A DNA stretch of 64,000 nt from Bosea sp. (in: a-proteobacteria) (GCA_023910605.1 JAAVVV010000001.1:1230698-1294697); one strand, 5' to 3'; numbered from the stretch's first letter, positions 24,472-33,856 are shown. Notes: generated from the sequence alone by a model not told the origin. Translations and numbers: made by a program.

Positions 24472-25769
24472 CCGTTCCGCACTTCGCCCGAGGCGATGCC
24501 CGCAAGGCTGATGCCCATGAAACCTATGACGTGGTCGTGGTCGGCGGCGGCCCCGCCGGCGCCACCGCGGCGGCTGATCTTGCCGCCCGTGGCCACAGCG
24601 TGCTGCTGCTCGACAAGGCCGGCCGCATCAAGCCGTGCGGCGGCGCCATCCCGCCACGGCTGATCCGGGATTTCCGCATTCCGGACGAGCTGCTCTGCGC
24701 CCGCATCAGCTCGGCCCGCATGATCCCGCCCTCGGGCCGCTTCGTGGACATGCCCATCGATTCGGGCGGCTATGTCGGCATGGTCAATCGCGAGAGCTTC
24801 GACGAGTGGCTGCGCGAACGCGCCGCCAGCCTCGGCGCGGAGCGTCGCCGCGGCTCCTTCGAAAGCCTGTCGCGCGATGACGATGGCGTCGCGGTCGTTC
24901 ACTACACCCTCCGCGCCCAGGCTGAGGACCCATCCGGCGAGGATGGCTGCAGCGAGGGCGAGGCCAAAGGCGACGCGAAGACGGGCCGGACCGTGGCAGC
25001 CGCCATCCGCGCCCGGATCGTCATCGGCGCCGATGGCGCGCTCTCGGGCGTGGCCCGGGCCGCCATCCCCGGCGCTGACCGCATCCCCTTCGTCTTCGCC
25101 TATCACGAGATCGTCCGCGCGCCGGCCGGCGCCAGCGATGCCTACGACCCGGCCCGCTGCGATGTGCATTATGACGGCCGCTTCTCGCCGGATTTCTATT
25201 CCTGGGTCTTCCCCCATGGCGATACGATGAGCATCGGCACCGGCAGCGCCAACAAGGGCTTCTCCCTGCGCGGCTCGGTGGCCGAGCTGCGCAGCCATCT
25301 GGGGCTCGACACCGCGCAGACCATCCGCAAGGAAGGCGCGCCGATACCGCTCAAGCCCCTCAAGCGCTGGGACAATGGCCGGGATGTGATCGTTGTGGGC
25401 GATGCCGCCGGCGTCGTCGCGCCTTCCTCGGGCGAGGGCATCTACTATGCCATGGCCTGCGCGCGTTTTGCCGCCGATGCCGTTCATGCCGCGCTTAGCA
25501 CGGGCGATGCGCGGGCGCTTGCCGGAGCGCGCAAGGCCTTCATGAAGGCCCATGGCCGCGTCTTCTGGATCCTCGGGATCATGCAGTGGGTCTGGTATCG
25601 CAACGACCGCCTGCGCGAGCGCTTCGTGGCGATCTGCAAGGACAAGGATGTCCAGCGCCTGACCTGGGAAAGCTACATGAACAAGGAACTGGTCCGGAAG
25701 GACCCGATGGCGCATGTGCGCATCTTCTTCAAGGATCTGGGCCACCTCATCGGGCTGGCCCGCACATGA
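24468..25769 (+). CDS. bchP: Geranylgeranyl bacteriochlorophyll reductase
   Basis: A 433-residue flavoprotein that reduces the geranylgeranyl tail to phytyl. The N-terminal FAD motif is YDVVVVGGGPAGATAAADLAARGHSVLLLDKAGR, then KPCGGAIPPRLIRDF, and the second FAD motif is VIVVGDAAGVVAPSSGEGIYYAM. It starts at ATG 24468 inside the bch2 stop; the longer in-frame extension runs through bch2. An insert of about 30 charged residues (ASP/GLU/LYS-rich, around residue 150-165) is longer than in most relatives. Confidence 0.95.
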   Translation: MTVPHFARGDARKADAHETYDVVVVGGGPAGATAAADLAARGHSVLLLDKAGRIKPCGGAIPPRLIRDFRIPDELLCARISSARMIPPSGRFVDMPIDSGGYVGMVNRESFDEWLRERAASLGAERRRGSFESLSRDDDGVAVVHYTLRAQAEDPSGEDGCSEGEAKGDAKTGRTVAAAIRARIVIGADGALSGVARAAIPGADRIPFVFAYHEIVRAPAGASDAYDPARCDVHYDGRFSPDFYSWVFPHGDTMSIGTGSANKGFSLRGSVAELRSHLGLDTAQTIRKEGAPIPLKPLKRWDNGRDVIVVGDAAGVVAPSSGEGIYYAMACARFAADAVHAALSTGDARALAGARKAFMKAHGRVFWILGIMQWVWYRNDRLRERFVAICKDKDVQRLTWESYMNKELVRKDPMAHVRIFFKDLGHLIGLART

Positions 25770-25793
25770 TCCGGAAACTCAAGAGCGCGCGCG

Positions 25794-26324
25794 ATGAGTG
25801 ATTATGTCGGCTCCAACTGGCCGGTCATTCTGGTGGCCGCAATGGCCGCCTTCGCGGTCGCGGCCGTGGGCGGCATGCTCACGGAGATCGGGGCCTGGTA
25901 TCACTCGCTGCGCTTTCCTGCCTGGAAGCCGCCCAACTGGGCTTTCGGCCCGGTCTGGACCGTCATCTTCACGCTCTGCGTCGCCGCTGCCGTGATGGCC
26001 TGGGTCGGGGCGGAGAGCCGTGCCGCCCGCGCCGGGCTGGTCGCCCTGTTCGCGGTGAATGCGGGGCTCAACATCCTGTGGAACGTGCTGTTCTTCCGCT
26101 GGCGGCGTCCCGATTGGGCGCTGATCGAGACCGGAGCGCTGTGGCTCTCGATCCTGGCCTTGATCCTCTATGTCTGGCCGATCTCGCCGACGGCCAGCCT
26201 CCTGCTGGCGCCCTACATTCTCTGGGTCAGCATCGCCTGGGCTCTCAACCTGGCCATCGTCCGGCTCAACCCGCCCTTCGGGGCGGCCGGCCCCGCGCAG
26301 CCTTCCGACATCAGGAGCACCTGA
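25794..26324 (+). CDS. tspO: TspO/MBR family tryptophan-rich sensory protein
   Basis: A 176-residue protein with five hydrophobic segments and the TspO pattern WYHSLRFPAWKPPNWAFGPVWTVIF, then NAGLNILWNVLFFRWRRPDWALIE and APYILWVSIAWALNLAIVRLNPP. Bacterial TspO (CrtK) is an outer-membrane tetrapyrrole-binding regulator that affects photosynthesis gene expression in Rhodobacter. It sits 24 bases after bchP and one base before bchI; in many clusters it is instead beside crtIB. Confidence 0.92.
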   Translation: MSDYVGSNWPVILVAAMAAFAVAAVGGMLTEIGAWYHSLRFPAWKPPNWAFGPVWTVIFTLCVAAAVMAWVGAESRAARAGLVALFAVNAGLNILWNVLFFRWRRPDWALIETGALWLSILALILYVWPISPTASLLLAPYILWVSIAWALNLAIVRLNPPFGAAGPAQPSDIRST

Positions 26325-26325
26325 C

Positions 26326-27351
26326 ATGGCGCGCCCCTTCCCCTTCCCCTTCACCGCCATCGTCGGACAGGACGAGATGAAGCGCGCGCTGCTGGTGGCG
26401 GCCGTGGACCCCACCATCGGCGGCGTGCTGATCTTCGGGGATCGCGGCACCGGCAAATCCACCGCCGTGCGCGCGCTGGCCCAGCTCCTGCCGCCGATGA
26501 AGGCGGTCGAGGGCTGCCCCTATCACTGCGACCCCGCCCGCACGGCCGGCCTCTGCCCCCATTGCAGCGGGCGCGACTGCGCGAGGCGGGAGACCTGCAC
26601 CATGGCTGTGCCCGTGGTGGACCTGCCGCTTGGCGCCACCGAGGACCGGGTGGTCGGCGCGCTCGACATCGAGCGTGCGCTCGCCCATGGCGAGAAGGCG
26701 TTCGAGCCCGGCCTGCTGGCGCGCGCCCACCGCGGCTTTCTCTACATCGATGAGGTCAACCTGCTCGAGGATCACCTCGTGGACCTGCTGCTCGACGTGG
26801 CGGCCTCAGGAGAGAACCTCGTCGAGCGCGAGGGCCTGAGCGTGCGCCATCCGGCGCGCTTCGTGCTGATCGGCTCGGGCAACCCGGAGGAAGGGGAGCT
26901 GCGTCCCCAGCTGCTTGACAGGTTCGGCCTCTCTGTCGATGTCCGCACGCCCACCGACATCGCCATGCGCGTCGAGGCGGTGAAGCGCCGCGATGCCTTC
27001 GACCGCGATCCGGACGCCTTCGCCGAGGCCTTCGCCGCCGATGAGGAGCGCCTGCGCCGCAAGATCACCGCCGCCAGGAAGCTGGCGCCCACCGTTGATG
27101 TCGAGGATGACACGCGCCGCCGCGTGGCGGAGCTGTGCGTGGCGCTCGGCACGGACGGGCTGCGCGGCGAGCTGACGCTTCTGCGCGCCGCGCGCGCCGT
27201 GGCCGCGCTCGACAAGGCCAGGACCGCGACCATGGCCCATGTGAAGTCCATCGCCATGCCGGCCCTGCGCCATCGGCTGCGCCGCAATCCGCTCGACGAG
27301 GTCGGCTCCGGCGTCCGCATCGAGCGCGCCCTTGCCGAGGTGCTTGGCTGA
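26326..27351 (+). CDS. bchI: Magnesium chelatase subunit I
   Basis: A 341-residue AAA+ ATPase that powers Mg insertion by BchH. It starts MARPFPFPFTAIVGQDEMKRALL. Walker A is IFGDRGTGKSTAVRAL, the cysteine-rich insertion is GCPYHCDPARTAGLCPHCSGRDC, Walker B is GFLYIDEVNLLEDHLVD, and the ESGN region is IGSGNPEEGELRPQLLDRFGL. The stop overlaps the bchD start by one base (TGATG). Confidence 0.96.
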   Translation: MARPFPFPFTAIVGQDEMKRALLVAAVDPTIGGVLIFGDRGTGKSTAVRALAQLLPPMKAVEGCPYHCDPARTAGLCPHCSGRDCARRETCTMAVPVVDLPLGATEDRVVGALDIERALAHGEKAFEPGLLARAHRGFLYIDEVNLLEDHLVDLLLDVAASGENLVEREGLSVRHPARFVLIGSGNPEEGELRPQLLDRFGLSVDVRTPTDIAMRVEAVKRRDAFDRDPDAFAEAFAADEERLRRKITAARKLAPTVDVEDDTRRRVAELCVALGTDGLRGELTLLRAARAVAALDKARTATMAHVKSIAMPALRHRLRRNPLDEVGSGVRIERALAEVLG

Positions 27352-29144
27352 TGCCCGCGCCTGCGTCCCGTCCCGTGACATTGTGGGAGGACGCGCTCGC
27401 GGCCGCCGATCTGGCGGCCGTCGATCCCAATCTTGGCGGGGTCCTCGTCCGCGCGGAACCGGGTCCTGTTCGGGATGCCTGGCTTCAGCGCTTCCGCGCC
27501 GCCCATGGCGCCGGCCCGGTGCTGCGCGCCCCTGCCGATGTGGGCGATGCTGAACTGCTGGGCGGGCTCGATCTTGCCGCCACGCTCGCCACTGGCCGCA
27601 GCGTGGCGCAGCGCGGGCTTCTCGCGCGCGCCCATCGCGGCGCTCTGATCCTCACCATGGCGGAGCGGCTGCGCGCCGCCGCCGCCGCCGGGATCGCCGC
27701 CGCGCTCGATGCCCGCATGGTCGCCGCCGAGCGCGATGGCCTCACCATAAGGGCCGAGGCGCGTCTGGGCGTCGCCGCGCTGGATGAGGGTCTGGCGGAG
27801 GATGAGCGCCCGCCCGCCGCGCTCCTGGAGCGCTTGGCGTTCCATGTCGATCTGCGTGCCCTCAGCCATCGCGACCTGTCTGCGGCGCCGACCGAAAACG
27901 GTGATGTCGCGGCCTCGGTTCAGGCGGCGCAGGCAAGGCTGCCGCGGATCATGGCCGCTGATCGGCTCGTTGAGGCGCTGTGCGCCGCCTGCGCAGCGCT
28001 GGGCGTCGGTTCTGTCCGCGTGCCGATCCTTGCGCTCAAGGCCGCCTGCGCTGCCGCCGCGCTCGCGGGGCGCGATGAGGTGGCCGACGAGGACGCAGCG
28101 CTGGCCGCGCGTCTGGTCATTGCGCCGCGCGCGCTGCATCTGCCGCCCGAGGCTGAGCAGGAGGATCAGGCTGCCGAGCCGCCTCCGCCCGAGCCTCCGC
28201 CCGAGACGCCCCCCGATTCCCCCGATGACGACAAGGGCGAGGTCCGGGCCCTCGATGACACCGTGCTGGAGGCCGCGCTGGCCGCCTTGCCGCCGGGGCT
28301 TCTGGCGCGGCTTCAGGCCGGAGCGCAGCGCCTGCGCGCAGGCCAGACCGGCAAGGTCGGCGAGGCGCAGGCCACGATCCGGCGCGGCCGCCCTATTGGC
28401 GCCCGGCGCGGCGATCCGCGCTCCGGCGTGCGGCTGGCTCTGCTCGACACGTTGCGCGCCGCAGCGCCCTGGCAGAGGCTGCGCAAGCGCGGGCTCGACC
28501 CCAAGCTCCAGCGCCCGCCGGTGGAGATCCGGCGCGAGGACTTCCGCATCCGCCGCTTCCGCGACCGGAAGCAGACCACCACCATCTTCGTGGTGGACGC
28601 CTCGGGCTCCACCGCGCTTGAGCGGCTGGGCGAGGCCAAGGGTGCGGTCGAACTGTTGCTGGCCGATTGCTATGTCCGGCGCGACGAGGTGGCGCTGATC
28701 GCCTTCCGCGGCACGGGCGCGGACATTCTCCTGCCGCCCACCCGCTCGCTGCACCGCGCCAAGAAGGAACTGGCGGCCATGCCCGGCGGCGGCGGCACGC
28801 CGCTTGCGGCCGGGCTGATGGCGGCGGGGCTCATGGCCGACGAGGTGCGGCGCAAGGGGCGCACGCCGACGCTGGTGCTGATCACGGACGGCCGGGCCAA
28901 TGTCACGCGCGAGGGCGTCGGCGGTCGTGCCAAGGCGCAGGATGAAGCCGCGAGCGCCGCCAAGGCGATCAGGGCGCAGGGCCACCGCAGCCTTCTGGTC
29001 GACAATTCCCCGCGCCCCGAGCCCCGCGCCGGCAAGCTCGCCGATGAGATGGGCGCGCTGTATCTGCCGCTGCCGCGCGCCAGCTCCGACATGATCTCGC
29101 GGGCGGTGCGCGCCAGCGGCGCCCCGGCCCCGGTGCCGCGATGA
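27351..29144 (+). CDS. bchD: Magnesium chelatase subunit D
   Basis: A 597-residue subunit with a degenerate AAA+ half, an acidic Pro-rich linker around residues 265-300 (alternating PPPEPPPE and DDDKGE), and a C-terminal von Willebrand A domain. The metal-binding DASGS of that domain is in IFVVDASGSTALERLGEAKGAVELLL. It forms the platform linking the BchI ring to BchH. The start is ATG 27351, coupled to the bchI stop; a longer in-frame extension is inside bchI. Confidence 0.95.
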   Translation: MPAPASRPVTLWEDALAAADLAAVDPNLGGVLVRAEPGPVRDAWLQRFRAAHGAGPVLRAPADVGDAELLGGLDLAATLATGRSVAQRGLLARAHRGALILTMAERLRAAAAAGIAAALDARMVAAERDGLTIRAEARLGVAALDEGLAEDERPPAALLERLAFHVDLRALSHRDLSAAPTENGDVAASVQAAQARLPRIMAADRLVEALCAACAALGVGSVRVPILALKAACAAAALAGRDEVADEDAALAARLVIAPRALHLPPEAEQEDQAAEPPPPEPPPETPPDSPDDDKGEVRALDDTVLEAALAALPPGLLARLQAGAQRLRAGQTGKVGEAQATIRRGRPIGARRGDPRSGVRLALLDTLRAAAPWQRLRKRGLDPKLQRPPVEIRREDFRIRRFRDRKQTTTIFVVDASGSTALERLGEAKGAVELLLADCYVRRDEVALIAFRGTGADILLPPTRSLHRAKKELAAMPGGGGTPLAAGLMAAGLMADEVRRKGRTPTLVLITDGRANVTREGVGGRAKAQDEAASAAKAIRAQGHRSLLVDNSPRPEPRAGKLADEMGALYLPLPRASSDMISRAVRASGAPAPVPR

Positions 29145-30139
29145 GCCGCCGCCTGGACTGGGACGTCGAGGGGGCTCACTGGCCCCACCGCGATGCAAGC
29201 CGCTTCGTCGCGGCGGGCGGGCTGCGCTGGCATGTGCAGGTGCTCGGCGATCTCGAATCGGCGCGCCCGGTGGCGTTGCTGCTGCACGGCACGGGCGCCA
29301 GCACCCATTCCTGGCGGGATGTCGCCCCCGCTCTGGCAAGGCGCTTCACAGTGGTGGCTCCGGACCTGCCGGGCCATGGCTTCTCGGGTGACGCGAGCTT
29401 CAACCAGCTGTCTCTGCCAGGCATGGCGCGGGCGCTGTCAGCGCTCATCAAGGCGCTGGGCGTCGAGCCGGCGCTGGGTGTTGGTCATTCGGCCGGCGCC
29501 GCGCTCCTGCTGCGCATGGCTCTGGACGGACTGATAGCGCCGCGCCTGATCGTCTCGGTGAATGGCGCCCTGCAACCGTTCGCCGGCCTTGCGGGGCAGG
29601 TCTTCGCGCCGATCGCACGGATGCTCGCGCTCTGGCCGGCGGTGCCCAGCCTCTTCGCCTGGCGCGCGAGCGATCCCCATGTGGTAGGCGATCTGCTCAG
29701 GCGGACGGGCTCGCGCATCGATGCCGATGGCGCGGCGACATATGGCATTCTGGCGCGCAACCCGGCGCATGTCGGCGCGGCGCTGGGCATGATGGCCAAC
29801 TGGGACCTGCCCGGCCTCAAACGTGACCTCGCCCGTGTCGACACGCCCGTGCTGCTCATCGTCGGCGCCATGGATGCCATGGTCCCGCCCGATGATGCCG
29901 TCACCTCGCAGCGCGAGATCGGCGGCAGCCGCCATCTGCGCCTCAAGGGCCTCGGCCACCTCGCCCATGAGGAAGCGCCGGAGCTTGTCGTGCGGCTCAT
30001 CGAGGATGCATTCGAAGGGCGCGCCCTCTCGCTTGCGCCGGCGGAGGGCCGCGAAATCACCGCCGCCGGGCCGGCCCTCGCCGGGCGCCGCAGCGCCGCA
30101 TCCGGCTTCGCCACACCCCACAGGGACAATCCTTCATGA
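29141..30139 (+). CDS. bchO: Alpha/beta hydrolase BchO
   Basis: A 332-residue alpha/beta-hydrolase starting MSRRLDWDVEGAHWPHRDASRFVAAGGLRWHVQ, the typical BchO N-terminus. The oxyanion region is LLLHGTGASTHSWRDV, the nucleophile elbow is VGHSAGAALLL, and the late histidine is in KGLGHLAHEEAPE. BchO accompanies bchI and bchD in most purple bacteria and is thought to aid Mg chelation, but its reaction is unproven. It overlaps bchD and crtI by four bases each. About 40 C-terminal residues after AFEGRAL are low-complexity. Confidence 0.9.
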   Translation: MSRRLDWDVEGAHWPHRDASRFVAAGGLRWHVQVLGDLESARPVALLLHGTGASTHSWRDVAPALARRFTVVAPDLPGHGFSGDASFNQLSLPGMARALSALIKALGVEPALGVGHSAGAALLLRMALDGLIAPRLIVSVNGALQPFAGLAGQVFAPIARMLALWPAVPSLFAWRASDPHVVGDLLRRTGSRIDADGAATYGILARNPAHVGAALGMMANWDLPGLKRDLARVDTPVLLIVGAMDAMVPPDDAVTSQREIGGSRHLRLKGLGHLAHEEAPELVVRLIEDAFEGRALSLAPAEGREITAAGPALAGRRSAASGFATPHRDNPS

Positions 30140-31659
30140 CCGCACCCGTCCGCCATCCCCTGCCCACGAGCCAGCCCAAGCCGCGCGCCATCGTCATCGG
30201 CGCGGGCTTCGGTGGGCTCGCGGCCGCGGCGCGGCTCTGCGCGCGGGGCTATCAGGTCACGGTGCTGGAGAAGCTCGAACAGCCGGGCGGGCGCGCTCGC
30301 CTGTTCCGGCAGGATGGCTTCGCCTTCGATTCCGGCCCCACCATCATCACCGCGCCCTTCATCTTCGAGGAGCTCTGGAGCTTCTGCGGAGGCCGGCTGG
30401 CCGATGATGTCACGCTGGTGCCGATGGAGCCCTTCTACCGCCTGATCTTCGACGATGGCTCCACCTTCGATGCCTCCTCCGACCCCGCAGCCATGCGGCG
30501 CGAGATCGCGCGCCTCTCGCCGGGCGATGTCGCGGGCTATGAGCGCTTCTTCGAGCGCAGCAAGCTGCTCTACAAGGTCGGCTTCGAGGAGATGGGCACG
30601 GTGCCCTATTCCTCGCTGATGGATCTCATCCGCTCGGTCCCGGACATCGTGCGGCTGGAGGGTTACCGCTCGATCCACGCGCTGGTGGCCTCCTACGTCA
30701 AGGATGAGCGCATCCGTATCGCGCTGTCCTTCCATCCGCTGTTCATCGGCGGCAATCCCTTCAGCGCCAGCGCCATATACGGGCTCATCGCCTTTCTCGA
30801 GCGCACCCATGGCGTGCACTACGCCATGGGCGGCACGCACACCGTGGCGCAGGGCATGGTCAAGCTGATCGAGCGTCAGGGCGGCCGGATCACGTATCGG
30901 GCCCCGGTGGCCGAGATCACGCTGGATGGGCGACGCGCCACCGGCGTGAGGCTGGAATCGGGCGAGAGGCTGGAGGCCGAGATCGTCGTCTCCAACGCCG
31001 ACAGCGCCTGGACCTACCGCAAGCTCCTGCCCTCCCATGCGCGCCGCAAGTGGACCGACGCGAAGCTCGATCGCTCGCGCTATTCGATGAGCCTGTTCGT
31101 CTGGTATTTTGGCACCAAACGCCGCTACGACGCCGTGCCTCACCACACGATCGTGCTCGGGCCACGCTACAAGGCCCTGCTCGACGACATCTTTGGCGCC
31201 AAGAGGCTGGCCGACGATTTCAGCCTTTACCTGCACCGCCCCACCGCCACGGACCCCTCGATGGCGCCGGAAGGCTGCGACGGCTTCTATGTGCTCTCGC
31301 CAGTGCCCAACCTGGCCGGCGGCGCGGACTGGAGCCAATTGGCCGAGCCCTATCGCCGGGCCATCGCCAAGCGCCTCTCGGAGACGCTGCTGCCCGGACT
31401 GGAGGACGAGATCGTGACCTCGCGGATCATGACGCCAGATGATTTCCGCGACGAGCTGAACGCAATCCACGGCGCCGCCTTCGGGCTTGAGCCGATCCTG
31501 CTGCAAAGCGCCTATTTCCGCCCCCACAACATGTCCGAGGACATCGAGAACCTGTTCCTTGTCGGAGCCGGGACCCATCCGGGCGCCGGCCTGCCTGGCG
31601 TCGTCACCTCCGCCCGCATCCTCGATCAGGTCGTGCCCCATGTTTCCCGCTTCGCCTGA
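30136..31659 (+). CDS. crtI: Phytoene desaturase
   Basis: A 507-residue flavin-dependent desaturase. The FAD motif is AIVIGAGFGGLAAAARLCARGYQVTVLEKLEQPGGRA, followed by GFAFDSGPTIITAP. The C-terminal carotenoid desaturase signature is NLFLVGAGTHPGAGLPGVVTSARILDQ. It introduces the conjugated double bonds of neurosporene or lycopene. It overlaps bchO by four bases and crtB by 20, so pigment and carotenoid genes share one transcript here. Confidence 0.95.
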   Translation: MTAPVRHPLPTSQPKPRAIVIGAGFGGLAAAARLCARGYQVTVLEKLEQPGGRARLFRQDGFAFDSGPTIITAPFIFEELWSFCGGRLADDVTLVPMEPFYRLIFDDGSTFDASSDPAAMRREIARLSPGDVAGYERFFERSKLLYKVGFEEMGTVPYSSLMDLIRSVPDIVRLEGYRSIHALVASYVKDERIRIALSFHPLFIGGNPFSASAIYGLIAFLERTHGVHYAMGGTHTVAQGMVKLIERQGGRITYRAPVAEITLDGRRATGVRLESGERLEAEIVVSNADSAWTYRKLLPSHARRKWTDAKLDRSRYSMSLFVWYFGTKRRYDAVPHHTIVLGPRYKALLDDIFGAKRLADDFSLYLHRPTATDPSMAPEGCDGFYVLSPVPNLAGGADWSQLAEPYRRAIAKRLSETLLPGLEDEIVTSRIMTPDDFRDELNAIHGAAFGLEPILLQSAYFRPHNMSEDIENLFLVGAGTHPGAGLPGVVTSARILDQVVPHVSRFA

Positions 31660-32740
31660 CCGGGCGCACGCCGCCGATATCGAGGCCTGCCGCGAGTTGC
31701 TGCGCCTCGGCTCGAAATCCTTCCACGCGGCGTCCCTGCTGCTGCCGCGCTCGGTGCGCGATCCGGCCACTGCGCTCTATGCCTTCTGCCGCGTGGCCGA
31801 TGACGCGGTGGATGAATCCGCCGCGCCGGGCCCCGCGCTGATCCGCCTCCATGCCCGGCTCGACCGCATCTATGCTGGCCTGCCCGAGGATCACCCGGTG
31901 GACAGGGCCGCCAGCGTCACCGTGGCGCGCTTCGCCCTGCCGCGCGCGGTCATGGACGCGCTGCTGGAAGGCTTCGCCTGGGATGCTGAAGGCCGGCGCT
32001 ATGAGGATCTCTCTTCCGTGATGGACTATTCGGCGCGGGTCGCGGCCACGGTCGGCGTGCTCATGACCGTGCTCATGGGCGCGCGGGCGCCGCGAACCCT
32101 GGCGCGCGCCTGCGATCTGGGCGTCGCCATGCAACTCACCAACATCGCCCGCGATGTCGGCGAGGATGCGCGCAATGGCCGGCTCTATCTCCCGCGCGAC
32201 TGGATGCGGGAGGAGGGGCTCGATCCCGAAGCCTGGCTGGCGCGCCCGGTCTTCGATGCGCGGCTCGGCCGCGTCGTCCGACGGCTGCTGGGCGTGGCGG
32301 ACGGGCTTTACAATCGCTCCTGCGCCGGCATCCGCGACCTGCCGCCCGATTGCCGCGCCGCGATCCATGCGGCCCGCCTCGTCTATGCCGAGATCGGCCG
32401 GCTGGTCGCCTCCGGCGGCTATGATTCGGTCTCCGGCCGTGCGGTCGTTTCACGCTCGCGCAAGCTGGCCCTGGTGGCCCGTGCCTGCTGCCCGGGCTGG
32501 CTGCTGCGCCACCACTCGCAGGATCCGGCGCTGGCCGAGGTGCAGTTCCTCATCGATGCGGTGGTGCGCGAGCCGCGCCTGGCGGTGCCCCGTGCGGTCG
32601 AGGGTGGTCAGCTCCTGCGGCCTTTTCGCGGATTTACGCGCCGCACCATCGGCGTCATAGAGCTTTTCGAGCGCGTGAAGCGCCGCGAGACCGAAGGCCG
32701 GCGCGGTGCGCCCGCGTTTCGGGGGCTGGCGCAGCACTGA
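31640..32740 (+). CDS. crtB: Phytoene synthase
   Basis: A 366-residue enzyme that joins two geranylgeranyl diphosphates into phytoene. Asp-rich motifs are CRVADDAVDESAAPG and TNIARDVGEDARNGRLYLPRDWM, with YDSVSGRAVVSRSRKLALVARA later. The start is ATG 31640 (MFPASPDRAHAADIEACRELL), inside the end of crtI; the longer in-frame frame is crtI shadow. Confidence 0.95.
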   Translation: MFPASPDRAHAADIEACRELLRLGSKSFHAASLLLPRSVRDPATALYAFCRVADDAVDESAAPGPALIRLHARLDRIYAGLPEDHPVDRAASVTVARFALPRAVMDALLEGFAWDAEGRRYEDLSSVMDYSARVAATVGVLMTVLMGARAPRTLARACDLGVAMQLTNIARDVGEDARNGRLYLPRDWMREEGLDPEAWLARPVFDARLGRVVRRLLGVADGLYNRSCAGIRDLPPDCRAAIHAARLVYAEIGRLVASGGYDSVSGRAVVSRSRKLALVARACCPGWLLRHHSQDPALAEVQFLIDAVVREPRLAVPRAVEGGQLLRPFRGFTRRTIGVIELFERVKRRETEGRRGAPAFRGLAQH

Positions 32741-32795
32741 AGCCCCGGACCATGCCGCCCGCGCCGGGCGGCCGCAAGCAAGGCAGGAGCGCGCG

Positions 32796-32987
32796 TTGGA
32801 AATCGGAACCTTGATGCTCATCGAGTTCTCGGCCTTTTTCGGCGGCCTCCTCGCCTTCGGCTTTCATCAGCTCTGGTCCCTGAAGAAGCTCGATCGCCTT
32901 GACCGCGAGAAGCGGGCGGCGGCAGGCGAGGGCGCCGATGTCGATCTCTCGCCACCGCCCATGCCGGGCTGGATGACGCGCCGCTGA
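32796..32987 (+). CDS. Small membrane protein after crtB, TTG start
   Basis: A 63-residue protein assigned to a TTG start because AGGAG sits six bases before it (32785-32789); an ATG at 32814 is the alternative. A single hydrophobic helix (LIEFSAFFGGLLAFGFHQLWSL) is followed by a charged segment KKLDRLDREKR and a Pro-rich tail PPPMPGWMTRR. Small single-helix ORFs of this kind occur at this position in other PGCs, with no known function. It ends nine bases from the convergent crtC stop, and I see no terminator between them. Confidence 0.65.
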   Translation: MEIGTLMLIEFSAFFGGLLAFGFHQLWSLKKLDRLDREKRAAAGEGADVDLSPPPMPGWMTRR

Positions 32988-32996
32988 AGCGAGCGC

Positions 32997-33833
32997 TCAG
33001 CTGCGGCGCGGCATCCGGAACGGCAGCAAGAACTCCACCCAGCGCCGCCGCAGCCGGTCAAGATCAAGGCTCTCATGCATCAGCGTGACGGCCTCCCCGC
33101 CAATGCGGCTCTTCACGATCGAGCGGGTGTAGAAGGGCGTGTCCTCAAGCGTCAGCGCCACCTGGGGCCGTGCGCCAGCGTCGCAGCGCGCATTACGGCC
33201 GATCAGCCAGTTGGCGCGCCTGAGCGCCACAGGCTCCGGCGCCTCGATGGGCTCCAGCCTGTCGCCGCGGGCGATGAGGCTCAGGTCAAGGCGCGTCCCG
33301 TCCCGCCTGAGCACATCATAATGGATCACGGAACCGGCGCTGGTGTCGCCCCGCGCCCAGTCCCAAGACGTGAAATCCTCCGCGAGGGGGCGCGATCCGG
33401 CATTGGTGTCGAGATAGCCTCGTCCCTGCCAGCGCTGCCCGGGCGCCTGCATGGCCACGCTGACGCGCGCGGACGGCGCGATGGGCCGCCACAAATGCCG
33501 ACCTGCGGCGTCGAGCGCGAAGCTCTGCCCCAGCACGGCCTCCGGCGTCAGCACGATCTCGCCCGCGATGCGGCCCATGAACGGCATGGTGCGCTCGTTG
33601 ACCGCGATGTGCAGCGATTGTCCATCCCAACGCAGGCTGGAAGGCCCTAGGCTGAAGCGGTCCGCGTCGCGCTGCAGCACGGCGCCCGTGCGCTCCGTCA
33701 TCGCCCAGTGGTGGCCGCCCTTGCCGTAAAGCGCCACGTTGACCGCACAGTGCTGCTCGGGATCGGCCGCCCCGCGGCGCAGGGCGCGCGCGTAATAGGG
33801 CGAGAACACGCTGCCCACGAAGGCGATGACCAC
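32997..33833 (-). CDS. crtC: Acyclic carotenoid 1,2-hydratase (hydroxyneurosporene synthase)
   Basis: CrtC adds water across the psi end group of neurosporene or lycopene, opening the route to spheroidene or spirilloxanthin. The body is clear: VIAFVGSVFSPYYARALRRG, HCAVNVALYGKGGHHWAMTER, AGRHLWRPIAPSARVSV, DTNAGSRPLAEDFTSWDWARG and a C-terminal DTPFYTRSIVKSRIGGE. GTG 33833 is the first usable start, giving 278 residues. However, the family-like stretch FDAAVAPGGYRWWYVDALSDDG lies upstream of it in the same frame, and no ATG, GTG or TTG occurs in frame back to 34166, inside crtD. The true start is therefore uncertain. It is cotranscribed with crtD, with which it overlaps if the longer reading is right. 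Confidence 0.85.
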   Translation of the reverse strand: MVIAFVGSVFSPYYARALRRGAADPEQHCAVNVALYGKGGHHWAMTERTGAVLQRDADRFSLGPSSLRWDGQSLHIAVNERTMPFMGRIAGEIVLTPEAVLGQSFALDAAGRHLWRPIAPSARVSVAMQAPGQRWQGRGYLDTNAGSRPLAEDFTSWDWARGDTSAGSVIHYDVLRRDGTRLDLSLIARGDRLEPIEAPEPVALRRANWLIGRNARCDAGARPQVALTLEDTPFYTRSIVKSRIGGEAVTLMHESLDLDRLRRRWVEFLLPFRMPRRS

Positions 33834-33856
33834 AAGCCCGTATTGCCCGTCATCGC

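Noticed and set aside
26772-29339. Very long minus-strand frame of 855 codons opposite bchI-bchD
   Set aside because: High GC makes long antisense frames common. It is Arg/Gly-rich and opposes clear chelatase domains.
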